64,000 nt of DNA, from contig JBAMJR010000195.1 in assembly GCA_038501785.1 (NCBI GenBank), positions 3,114,501 through 3,178,500 on the forward strand, in the 5' to 3' direction. The stretch's first letter is position 1. The number at the start of each line of letters is the position of its first letter. This stretch comes from Myoxocephalus aenaeus (taxonomy: Eukaryota > Chordata > Actinopteri > Perciformes > Cottidae). Of this stretch, positions 52,268-63,272 are shown in pieces. Both the position numbers and the translations under genes were made by a program. Under the pieces are notes generated by a model. The model saw nothing but the letters and a program-made list of their open reading frames with translations. It was not told where the DNA came from and did not search any database.

Positions 52268-53402
52268 CACTGTAACAAGATTACTGTAGAATGTACAGTA
52301 ACTAGCAAGTAGCTGTAGTATATTTCACAGTATGCTTACTGTAAAATGAACCACAGTACCTATGGAATACTGTAGTCATTTTTAACATAATAATCCCAGT
52401 ACTGTCATTGTTATTACAGTAGTTATGAAAATACTGTACTTGTCATCACAGTAACCATGTACAGTTTACAGCAAATCCTAGATTAATGTAACATGCATCA
52501 CTATTCATTTTAATACTGTAAATGAATAACAGTAAAATAATTATATACTGTAAAATGAAGACACCGTTTTTTTCAACAAAGGTCATTTATTTTAATATTT
52601 CAACATTTTAAATAAAACATTTACATTTTGTTTTTAGTTTGTAAAAAAAAAAAATGTAAACAACAACATTTTTTTATGGTATTCTTGAACATACAACATT
52701 TTAAATGTTCCTCTTTCTTCAAGTTACTATGAAAATTTAAACATGTTTTTAAGTAATTTGACAGTAAACAGTAAAATTCAAGGACTGGAAGCAATCAAAT
52801 ATTCAGGTCATTGGGGAAATCTATAAAAACAATTTGAACTGAAAAAAGTAATACAATAAAATGTCCATGACTGACTTTATTGTTACTGTATTGAACTGGA
52901 ATCCTCTCCCTGGGCGGTCGTCTTCTCCATGAACTGAGTCGCTTCCTGAACTGGAGTCCTCTTCCCTGCAGTGGAAGGACAGAGAGACATTGGTTACCGA
53001 TTCCCATTAGAAATACCACAATATGTTTCTACTACTGACAACGTCAGCCTATGTTGTGTTTTGTCTGGTACTGGGATCTTACCAAGGATGATGAGCCTTG
53101 GAGCGCTCAGTAGGGACACCTGGGCCTCAACAACAGCCTGGGTGGAGGTTTCCTGCAACACAAAATAAACAGACAATAGTACCGTATTTATAAGGAGAGA
53201 CATGAAAGTAACCCTTACTTTGATGTTCCAGGTGTATTTAGGGGGAAAGTGAGAAGATAAGCATTGTTTAGTCTGGAAGGTGTGGTTCACTTGGGGGGAT
53301 GGGCACATCAAGCAGGATAGAGATGGTTCCCATAAGAAACACCTGATTTTTTGGTTTGAAGTTTGAAATGTGTACAACTTTATATATGGGGCTGCGAACA
53401 GG

Positions 53403-53433
<31 letters not shown>

Positions 53434-54123
53434 ATATGATCAGCAATTGTAAAATGTGTAAAAGTCTGACCTGTTGTGGCGTTCTGGTTCACTCACAACG
53501 TTCTGGTTCAGCTTCAGTGTTGCTCGGTAACGTTACTCGTGCCACGTGGTGCCGCACGGTAGCTAGCAAGAGAGAAAAGAGTCAAAACTTCTCCAAACGG
53601 AGCTAGCCTTAGCTAAGGAGCAGCAACACACACACATACACACAGTGACGGCGCCACACATTTACACGTTAAACTAAACGCATGCCATTTATCAACTATA
53701 TGAAGCAAAATGATTTAAATCACAATTTAAAGTGCTAATACTATATTTTGGTAATATTAGTAACACTAACGTTAGCTTACTAGTGCAGGAAAGTGTGTCC
53801 CTACTTCCCTCTTAAAGTCACGTAGCGTTACACGGTAACTTTACTTGAGAAGACTGTGCTGTCTGTAATTAATGTATATTTGCAAAATGCCAGGCAAAAA
53901 GGAAATATGAAGGAATAATAATGAGCTTCGTTACCTTGCTGTTGCTGAAGTTGAAGTGAGGACGGGTCAGAAAAGTTGTAGCTTTTGCTCCAAAATTGTG
54001 TGAGAGAAGCTTCTCCTTCCTCTCCTCGTCGAGAGAAGCAAGTGTCTACAGTAAGTTCTACAGTAAGAATATGGCCAGTATACAGTAATATTACTGTGAA
54101 AACTACAGAAACTTGTTACAGTG
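52268..54123. mobile_element. CACTG...CAGTG DNA transposon (CACTA/EnSpm-like, non-autonomous), 1.86 kb
   Basis: Perfect 15-bp inverted ends ctacactgtaacaag (52265-52279) and cttgttacagtgtag (54112-54126). If the element begins at CACTG, it is flanked by TA on both sides. Both subterminal regions are dense with ACAGTA/TACTGT words (52280-52560 and 54040-54115), like the subterminal transposase-binding repeats of CACTA elements. The inside, on the minus strand, has exon-like segments with splice signals (for example tgttgcag|GAAACC, encoding ETSTQAVVEAQVSLLSAPRL, then a gtaag donor) but no recognised transposase. A (GA)n run lies at 53409-53433. The superfamily is inferred. Confidence 0.65.
53409..53433. 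repeat. (GA)n microsatellite
   Basis: About 12 GA units inside the CACTG element. Confidence 0.9.
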
Positions 54124-54429
54124 TAGCGCCACTATATGTAGTGTTTAGACCTAAATACATTGTGGTTTAGGTTTTAAGCACTACCTACAGGCCAACTGAA
54201 TTTCACATCTCATCAACACATTTTCATCATATAAACAGTTTACAAATATTTCTGTTGGCTGATATTTCCAACTTAACCTTCATCAGGATGCTGAAGGTGA
54301 AGAGTCAGTATGAAAGGTACTCTATTGCTTGTCATGCAATTTCAAACCTTCGGCCAAATGCAATCTAAAGATAATTGTATAGAAATGGTGGGGGGAAAAT
54401 TGGTGGGTGCATATATCTAACTCTACTTT

Positions 54430-54978
54430 CTTTTTCCATGGATTCGTGGCTGCCTGGAACCGGTCCTGCCCTGGGTCCTGCCCCCGGTCCTGCCCCCTGC
54501 CATGGATTCATGGCTGCCTGGAACCGGTCCTGCCTGCTTCCATGGCCCTGCTGATGGAACCGGCCTGGAACCGGTCCTGCCTGCTGCCATGGCCCTGCTG
54601 ATGCCCCCCCTCCTCTCTACTGCCTTCTGCTTCATGGATCGTGGATTATCTGGATCATGGACCATGCCTACTACTCATTATATGAATAATTTCTGTCATA
54701 TTCATTGAATGTGCTGTAACTACGCTATTCATTCTGGCCACATGACATCTATTGCTTCTGTCCATCCGGGGATCCTCCTCTGTTGCTCTCCCTCAGGTTT
54801 CTTCCCTTTTTTCCCTGTGAAAGGGTTTTTACTATCTTTTTAGGGGAGTTTTTCCTGATCCGATGTGAGGTCCCGGGACAGGGATGTTATGTGTACAGAT
54901 TGTAAAGCCCTCCGAAGCAAACTTGTATTTGTGATGTTGGGCTATATAAAATAAACTGAATTGAATTGAATTGAATGT
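54430..54978 (+). mobile_element. Truncated retroelement with minisatellite head and (GAATT)n tail
   Basis: The 5' part (54430-54605) is a degenerate minisatellite built from ctggaaccggtcctgcc and tgccatgg phrases. The 3' part contains cctgatccgatgtgaggtcc, gtacagattgtaaagccctc and gggctatataaaataaactg, and ends in GAATT repeats (54958-54976). A second copy of the 3' part is at 58122-58251. Such tails belong to abundant fish non-LTR or SINE families; the exact family is not determined. No reverse transcriptase remains. Confidence 0.6.
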
Positions 54979-55715
54979 GTGTGTCATTGTGTTTCTAGTC
55001 CTTGTATTATGTTTATACATATATGTTTCAATACCACAATCTGGCATCACTTTGTTATTTGATTTGTTTGGTTTGGATTTGTGTTATTTCTGTGGCTCAT
55101 TTAGTGTTCACTGTTGAAGTACACACATTTCAATAGACAGGCTGATGATACTGTGGTTGAAATAGTATAAATTCAAAATAATGTTTTAAAATATTTTTTT
55201 GTAGGTAGTCGGTAGTCACAAATGTCCATTTAGAAACCCCTGGTTGAATATCTATGGATTTTGCCAAACTGCACTTTTTCACAACTTTTCAAACTTGACA
55301 TGACCAAGCAGAGCTTTGATTGGTTAAACTGACACAGTTGATGATGTCATGACATCATTATCATCATTATAAAAATGACATGATGTAATGGCGGTTGATT
55401 CATTCTTCAGATTTGTTCCACAGACAAATGAAAGTCAAATGAAGTCCAAATCCGTAATATGTGAGTAATGTGTCTCGATCTGTTTTTTCAACTTCATACG
55501 GTTATATGCATTTCTGAAATGTTTTTATTTATTGTACTGACTGAAATTGTGGATTTTGTTTCAGGCCAACATGCTTATTTAAGATATAATTTGACACAAT
55601 CAATCTGAACAGGATTTAAGATTCATTCAATGTTGATCAAGGATCCGTGAGATGTGACTATGTGACTATGTGATTATGTGCCGTGCCTTTCCAGACACTG
55701 CATGAAGCTGTGGTC
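54979..55715. other. Upstream flank of the odorant receptor
   Basis: AT-rich; probably contains the receptor promoter and any 5' non-coding exon, but no TATA box or splice pair can be assigned with confidence. Confidence 0.4.
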
Positions 55716-56642
55716 ATGAATAACACAACAGAAGTTACCCAGGTCATGCTGTCTCCGACGCCATTCAAAGTTCTTCTGTCTATGCTGCCATGTCTTCTCT
55801 TTCTGTATGTAAACACCGTCATGCTGTTTGCCTTGCTGAGCAAGCCTCTCCTCCTGGAGTCTCCCCGCTATATTCTGTTTGGTCATTTGCTCCTCGCTGA
55901 CTCTCTGCAGCTTCTTTTGACAATGTTGCTGTACATCTTTGCCGTGACCAGGATCAGAATGATCAGCTTCTTTTGTATTATTATCACAGTGTTCGCACGC
56001 ATCACTGTTAAAATATCTCCCTTCAACCTCGCCGTGATGTCTTTGGAGAGGTATGTTGCCATTTGTTTTCCACTGAGGCATGCCAATATTGTCACCACCA
56101 GGGTGACAAGAATGTCCATTGTTGTTATGTGGACAGTTGCCTCTTTAGACTTGTACATTCTGCTCTTCCTATTTATCAGTCTGGGGGATACAGGCTTCAC
56201 TGTGCTAATGTTCTGCCACAAACACATCTTCCAGCTGCAAATGAATTCAGCTATACAAAATGGCTTCACCATTGCATGTTTTGTATTAGTGTGCATGGTC
56301 ACCATCTACACATACATCGCTGTCATGATTACTGTGAAGTCAGCCTCTTCCACTGTCCGTAACTCCAGTAAGCCCCACAAGACAATGCTGTTGCATCTGA
56401 TCCAGGTATGCCTGTGTCTCACCTCCACTCTCTTTAGTAGGATCAACTCCATCAGCCTGTGGAACATGAATCCGGCTACGGCCATTCACATTCAGTACGT
56501 TCTCTTTTTAGGTCTTATCATTTTCCCGAAGTGTCTGAGTCCACTCATATATGGCCTCAGAGATCGCGCTTTCAGACATGTCTTCGTATACTATTTCACT
56601 TTTGGCCTCAAAACCCCTGACAAGATATTTCCCAGGTCTTGA
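55716..56642 (+). CDS. Odorant receptor, 131-2-like, intronless
   Basis: Seven-transmembrane class A GPCR, 308 aa in one exon. I chose the first in-frame ATG (55716), which opens MNNTTEV with an N-glycosylation sequon; the open frame extends 33 bases further up but without ATG. Seven hydrophobic segments are visible, with Asn33 in TM1, LLLAD in TM2, ERYVAICFPLRH (111-122) at the end of TM3 in place of the DRY of classical receptors, and SPLIYGLRD (275-283) in TM7. This set is typical of the fish 131-2 odorant receptor group. It presumably sits on olfactory cilia and couples to G proteins; the ligand is unknown. No other receptor copy is in the window, although this family usually occurs in clusters. 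The frame is intact with no frameshift. Confidence 0.88.
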   Translation: MNNTTEVTQVMLSPTPFKVLLSMLPCLLFLYVNTVMLFALLSKPLLLESPRYILFGHLLLADSLQLLLTMLLYIFAVTRIRMISFFCIIITVFARITVKISPFNLAVMSLERYVAICFPLRHANIVTTRVTRMSIVVMWTVASLDLYILLFLFISLGDTGFTVLMFCHKHIFQLQMNSAIQNGFTIACFVLVCMVTIYTYIAVMITVKSASSTVRNSSKPHKTMLLHLIQVCLCLTSTLFSRINSISLWNMNPATAIHIQYVLFLGLIIFPKCLSPLIYGLRDRAFRHVFVYYFTFGLKTPDKIFPRS

Positions 56643-57830
56643 TTTCAAATACAATAATTGTGTTGTGATTTTTTGTTTTGTGTTGCATAGAAATAATAAT
56701 ATTTGTAGTAAGCAAGTTTGTTTCTTTGATTGATTGACAAAGTGTATGATAAATTGTATCTGGGCAGATTCAGATTAGTGGGGTTAAAATCTTTCTCTAA
56801 ACGGATGTAAGAACTATAAGTTTAGACATACTGCAATATATAGCAATTCATTTCTCAAAAAGATGTAAAGTCTAAAATCATGTCTATGAACCGTATATAT
56901 TTTTGTGGTGGAAGGATGCACTGGAAATGTATTGATTACAAAGAAACGAAGTGCAGCAGCTTTTCAATCACTTCTTCTCATCAAGAGACATTACATGTTG
57001 CATACAAGTCAATTTCACAATCAATACTCCCTTTCGAGTGAAAGTTGTATTAATAAAACACATTAATCACATGTGTACACGCTCTGACAACACGCTGTTG
57101 TGTTAAATAAAGATAAGATTCATAGTCCCCCTCCACGACTTAATGTACATGTTATGCTTATATATAAATACATTTATTTAAGTAAATAACTTCCAAAAAT
57201 TATGACCAAATCATGTAAGGAGACAAACGTTTATATATGCTGTATATATATAAATAAATATATGTATATATATAACATGAACATATACAACATGAAATGA
57301 ATAATCCATCCATTTGTTTTTGTATCAGTGATAGCACTATGGGAAAATATAACAAAATGTGTGTCTCATAACTTCCTTTAAAGGTTGTTTCATTGACATT
57401 TTAGAACCAAAACTTTGTAGTGAAAAGCTAAAAAATCTATCATTCAAAGCAATAATTGGTTGATGTTTATTAATCATTCATTAAAGTGAATATGCATGCT
57501 GAAAACTCCATGAAAAGCAAACATTGAGTCATTTAATCATGCATTCATCATCTATGAAGGAAATTCTATGAAAAACATTGTAAAGTAGGTTGTTGTCATC
57601 AAACATATAAGGACACACTTCATTATTATTATCTATCTCTTTTATATTTATTATTTTTGATTGATGAAAAGACCAAATGTTTTTTTCTATTAATATCAGT
57701 TTGGATAAGTATTTTCAATAAAAAATATCACTGGAACACAACACATTATGTTGAAGAAAAAGTGTATGTGAGCTTATGAGATTTGCACACAGCCGGTAAA
57801 ATAATGAGCTAGAATGTAAATGAATGTCAG
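56643..57830. other. Intergenic region after the odorant receptor
   Basis: Very AT-rich; no exon, RNA gene or clear element found. Confidence 0.5.
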
Positions 57831-57839
57831 CCAGAACGA

Positions 57840-58071
57840 ACATGATGTGACATTAAATGATCGGCCAAGAACAAGGTCTACTTGGTCAAATCTGATTGGT
57901 GTAAAAGTGACGTGAAGGGAGGTATATAATTCAGACTTATGGAGTGTGCTCTGGAGGAAATGTTGAACTTATTGTGTAAACAATTGTATTCTTAAGCAAA
58001 CAATAAACAGCTTCCCGCTGGTTGCCAGAAATCTGAATCCTGTCTATCCATCTTCATTTGCCACAACAATT
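57840..58071 (+). mobile_element. Possible solo LTR
   Basis: A TATATAA box (57922-57928) is followed about 80 bp later by AATAAA (58002-58007) and a T-rich end closing in ccacaaca, the order of U3, R and U5 in a long terminal repeat. No flanking direct repeat was found and no internal viral genes are near, so the call and its boundaries are tentative. Confidence 0.3.
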
Positions 58072-58121
58072 GCCTAAGCTTTGGATTCTATATAAAATTA
58101 GTTTTTTTTCTGTTTTTGGTG

Positions 58122-58251
58122 GGTGTTTTCCTGATCCGATGTGAGGTCCCGGGACAGGGATGTCGTATGTGTACAGATTGTAAAGCCCTCTGAGGCCAAT
58201 TTGTAATTTGTGATTTTGGGCTATACAAAATAAACTGAATTGAATTGAATT
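58122..58251 (+). mobile_element. Second copy of the (GAATT)n retroelement tail
   Basis: Shares cctgatccgatgtgaggtcc, gtacagattgtaaagccctc and the GAATT-repeat end with the copy at 54853-54976. Only the 3' part is present, so it is 5'-truncated. Confidence 0.65.
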
Positions 58252-59844
58252 GGATAATAATAATTCACATGTTTCCGCTTGTACAAAACATTGACACCAG
58301 ATACGTTTCTTGAAATCTTAAAAGCATGACATGAAGTCTGAATGTGTATGTAAAGAGTTCATTAATTCAACCAGCAGATGTCACTTTTGGTTTGTAAATA
58401 GTTCAACAGCAAACTGGGGATTTAACTGCAGCCTTTTACTTTAATCTTTAATATGTACGCATATGGCAGCAGAGAACTCTGAAAAATAGGGATGTTCAGT
58501 CGGCCAACTTGCGATATTATTGCTGAATTTCCTTTCCCCTCCTCTTTCTCACAGTCCAGATGGATGCTTGTGCAGGAGAAAGGATAGACAGAAAGCAGAG
58601 AGAGACCAATTTATGTGGGCAAACAGGGAGGGAGGTGCTGACCCATAGAATAAAAGAAGCGTCTGGGCGGGAGGTGGACTAATTTAACCGATCTTTACTC
58701 CGCCACAATCCTGAAGCCCCCTCAATACCTCTCTCGCCTTCGTGAAAGAGCACTTGAAGGGTTGAAAAACATTCCAGAGAGAGAAAGTACCTGGTGACGG
58801 AGAGCAGCTTTAGTTTGCAAGAGCAGAAGAGAAAGGTTGCTATCATGATCACAAAATTCTTCATATCTTCAACCGAGAAAGTGGATTCTGTGGCTTTGGT
58901 TTCACAAAGGCTAGTTTAATTAACACAGCCTCTGTTTTTACTTTTAGTCACACGCAGGTCACTCTACCCACTTGTGGTGTTTCCATACTGTGGTATCAGA
59001 AAGTGTATCGCTGTCTTTGCTAAATAACTGAGATGTGATCCAAAGGCAAAGCCCAAAGAATTATTTCGACAACCTATTTCCAGCAATGTCTATTGTGTAC
59101 TTTTGGGCTACATGTAAGCAAAAAAACAATTGTACTATACAAAATGTTCTCCAAACTACACTGAAAACCGGCTTTTTTAAGAGTCTGTGGAAACTTTGCA
59201 CAGTGGATTCGGATCAATTGCCAAGAATCCATGAACAACCTCATGCAAACTAGTGCAGTTGCCTGCAACATATAGTATAGTTAAAGAAGCATTGATTGTG
59301 TCAAGAATGGGGTGTTTTCTTGAGAGTGTATCAGAGAAGAACTCAGTGAAGTCAGTTTATTTTGTTCTGCTCTATTCCTCTGCTATATATACACATACAG
59401 GTGATTGACTTGTACACTTCAATTTAATGCATCCCTGCACAATCACACCATAGCCTAAGAAATTGTTAAATGAATGCAATGATTGCAGAAGTGTTCCTGT
59501 TGTTTTGCCCATGGCCCTAAATTTCACGACTTAAACCCCTAATGGTTACAGAGCATTTGAATGTGTTTGTTGATTTGGCAAGATCTAGCAATTTTTGAGA
59601 GAAATCGAAGTCCAATTTAAAAAAACAAGCTGCTGGAGAAAGAAAAAGGAAATATGAAACAAAGAGGAAATAATATCAAAGTGTGGGTCATCATCAGCTA
59701 AATCATGTCAAATGGAAAAGTCTACTGCTCCCAAAGGAGGGGTTGTGGAAATGTCAGTGGGAAACTTTAGAATGAACAAATTGTAGTATGGCTGTGATTT
59801 CAGAAGAAACTCCTAAATTGAATTAGACAGTCTTTTAGTCTGCA

Positions 59845-59881
<37 letters not shown>

Positions 59882-61340
59882 ACATTCTTTGCCACAGCAA
59901 CATATAGCTTTCATGTTGATGCATTGCGCTCAAGGCAAAATATTCTGACTGAATTTAAGAACAATGGGAATATTCAATGCACTCATTTCACCCACTTCAA
60001 GATAGATAAAAAATATAGAGTTGCAGATGAATGGGATGGTGGGAGAGTAATTGTATCCCTCGTGGCTCTTCAGAAGACAGCACTGAGACTCAAATTAAAG
60101 CACTGACCTGGTTAGCTTTCTGTCAGCAGAAGGAGGAGCTGCCCTCCCACCCACACCCACACATTACCTTGCAAAGATGAACTTGTTGACTGATCAAATG
60201 AGCAGCAACTACACATGTCAGCATGTGGCATACCTATGCAGCCATGACTGATCACCAAGAGCAATTGTTTCAATTCTCATCTGCCTTTAATTGTCACAAA
60301 TCAAGTCCAGGGAGAGAATAAGGCCATAATCATTTTTTGGAAGTTTACAAGCGTGTAAATGGGTGATAGGATAGGACATTCATCATCTTCTTATGATATT
60401 GTATTTTTTGTCATTTTGTTTTATTTATCACATGCACATAAAATAAAAAAAACTCGGAACTACTGGCAGACATTTTGACTGCAGACATTTTGACTCTAAG
60501 AAGAACAAACACCGGTGGAAGTAAAAACATAAACAATGGCTGAGTTCATAGTGTCCCAGGAGGCCATACTAGTGAACCATCAATGCACCAGGGCCCTGCA
60601 ACTAGCAAAACTTAATGGGATGCCGCAAACATCAATGAGAGACATCTTCCATTGATGTTGCTAAAGCACCACCTGTAGGCAACATGCTATAAATATTCGA
60701 AAGATCACTCAGAGTTGATAAGGGGCCTATTTGATCTAATTATGGTTTATTATGCATAATGCGCTCAAGTAAGAATGCTGGCTACTTGTTTCTGTGTTAC
60801 AGAAAAATGTTACGGAACACCCAAAATGTATTTTGAGAAGGCTGGATGAAAATTGTAGAAGTGGTGAAAAATATTAATTCTAAATGTGAAAAAAATGGCG
60901 TGGACTACAAATCGCCTGTGGTTGGACCATACTACACTCATGGTTGGACGATGTCAATGGGTTGGACCACCAATTAGTCAATACAAAAAGGGTTTTCTAA
61001 CTTCAAAGTGCAATAGTTCTTAAAAGAAAACGTTGCTTTTTAAATTGCATTTGCTCAAACTAAATTGTTCCTCTTGATTAAGTGGTCTAACTTTGCACCT
61101 TATTTAATTGGGATCTGTTCAATAATGTCAAGAGCTACTGCTGACTGACAGACAGAGAAACAAACAAAACAGATCGACTTTATGACATCGGTAAAGCGAT
61201 GTAGCCGAGATGTATTTTCAGTGAGTTACTGTCAAAGACGGAGAAGAATAAAGTGATTTGAGCAATCAATGTATGTCGGTTATCAACAGAGGTGACGTAA
61301 TGTGTATTATAATGGTTCATTCCTCCAGGGGGGGATGTTA
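58252..61340. other. Intergenic region
   Basis: No gene recognised. Contains a (TC)n run at 59848-59876. A few short open frames have no splice support. Confidence 0.45.
59848..59876. repeat. (TC)n microsatellite
   Basis: About 14 TC units. Confidence 0.9.
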
Positions 61341-61880
61341 CTGTAGGATCTCGACAAATGAGCGGTTCCTTCTCGTTGTCAGGTGAGCTCCCGGCCCCCC
61401 CGCTCCGTGCTGAGTAGATGGTACAGTCCACTTGCCGTTCGGAGTTGTTGCTGAGGAGGTTCCACTGTTCAACACATACCGTTAAATTGGCATGCAGCCG
61501 ACGCCTGGGTCCTGGAGCAGAGACGGCACTGTGTGTGAAAAATGTTACCGTCTCATCAGCGGAGTTACCTCGGACAGCAGGGCAAGGTCGCGTTATTTCA
61601 CCTTTTATGCAGTATCACAGGTGAGTCGGGATTTTTTTTACGGCAGTTCTACTTGTCCTCCGAACGTTACACAGAAGTTTTGTGAAAGAGCCGAATGTCT
61701 CGTGCGTCGTGCAGAAATCTCGGCGAACGAGTCGGCTAAACGAGCGTGGACCGTGCGTTTCAAGTGCGGGTCATTTTTAAGTTGCCCGTGGAGCAAGTTG
61801 AGCAGGTGCCATTGTAACCACAGGGAAGTTGGTTACTTGTTCAGTTAGCCCGCAGCCACCGCCGCGGATGATGGTGCGAC
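61341..61880 (+). promoter_or_regulatory. CpG-rich promoter-like region with two splice-donor candidates
   Basis: CpG density is clearly higher here than in the flanks. Two strong plus-strand donors are present: TTGTCAG|gtgagctc (exon end 61382), preceded by ATGAGCGGTTCC (61359) in an open frame, and TATCACAG|gtgagtcg (exon end 61620). Together these suggest the first exon of a plus-strand gene continuing past the window. I do not recognise the short peptide and cannot name the gene. Confidence 0.4.
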
Positions 61881-63241
61881 CATATAAACCACCGAGGAAC
61901 ACAAGCAATGGTATTAATGTATCTACTCAGTTACCCAACCTACACTTGGGTCATTGCGGATTCACTGGCAGCCATATTAACTTCAGAAACATTTGCTATT
62001 AACGTAACATTGGTGCTATGGTATGTGTCACGCCAGCTGCTTTTGCAAAATGTTGATGAACTGACATTAGGGTCATCTGAGAAGACAATGCTGAATGTCA
62101 GCACCTCCCAGACTGAGGTTGAGGGTCAGCCACCATGTGCATGCAGTGGAGCTCATTATGGTTTAATTAAGGGCTGAACAATTTACTAACTCAACCCTGA
62201 AACACGCCAACCTTGTTCGCACAGTGCTGGAGTGCTGCTGTAGAAACTCAAAAAGCAAGGGGACAACAGTTAAGCTCCAACTGTGTCTTAACTGTCCTCA
62301 TATCTACTCTCAAGTTACCTTACGTGTCTAAAAGAAACCAATGGAACATGTATGGCTGAATGTGGCAATGTGTGATAGGATGTATTACCCTCAGGCAGCT
62401 TTTTATACCAACTACCCTTCCTCCACAAAAAGAAACACAAGTTTGATGTTAACCAGTGTGATGCAGTAAACCAGCCGGAAGACTTCCTGAACAAAAAAAA
62501 AGGACCACTAAAATGTTGACTAGAACATGTATGCAACACCACCACAAACTGCATTGAAAAATCACTGTCGAGAGAAATAAGTGACTATATTGCATATGCC
62601 AAGATAGTTGCACTGTTTTATGTTGTAGTGGTCTTTCCTTGAACTTGGGCAACTGGACAGTGTGCAGAGAGAAATGAAGATGTTAGGCCTCACAAACATG
62701 TTTAAGACACTTCCATAAAATACTTGTAAAGCCGATTTTAATTTGGACATTTTGGGAGTAAAAAATAAATACAATTAGTGTCAGGTGTTGTTTAGTGGAA
62801 TTGTGACATTAGAAGATGCCATACTGCTGATTTTTTACATTTTCATGTCGTAGAAATAATTAGTGTTCCTACACTTTTGCGTTACTCCCCTTTTGCAGTC
62901 GGCTAGAAATGTGTATTGCTTTATTGCTTGATCAAGTCAGTTTGAAAAAAGGTGTGCAAAAAGTTGATTTCAAAGTCTGATAAGCCACGCTGTCAAACTA
63001 GCATGAGACACTTTTGGTCCTGCTTTGCACAGCTGGCTCTGCCACTTCCACCCTTCCATATCCATTTATGTTCATATTTCCACTTTTAACAAAACTCACT
63101 GCCCTCTGGCAAGATACACACACATTAATACACTTGCTGCCACATAAGTGGTGCATGTGAAGGTAATATTGACTAAAGTGAGAACGAGCACCAGGGTGTC
63201 CCCAGGGAGCAATGTGTCCTTGATGTCAGGATATCTATAAT

Positions 63242-63272
<31 letters not shown>

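Noticed and set aside
52994..53446. 150-aa minus-strand frame as a gene
   Set aside because: Lies inside a transposon-like element, spans apparent splice sites and has no recognised domain; reported only as possible cargo.
55674..56305. Minus-strand frames opposite the odorant receptor
   Set aside because: Antisense shadows of a well-supported receptor.
61492..61848. 118-aa plus-strand frame in the CpG-rich block
   Set aside because: It runs across a strong splice donor at 61620 and shows no domain; more likely leader and intron than protein.
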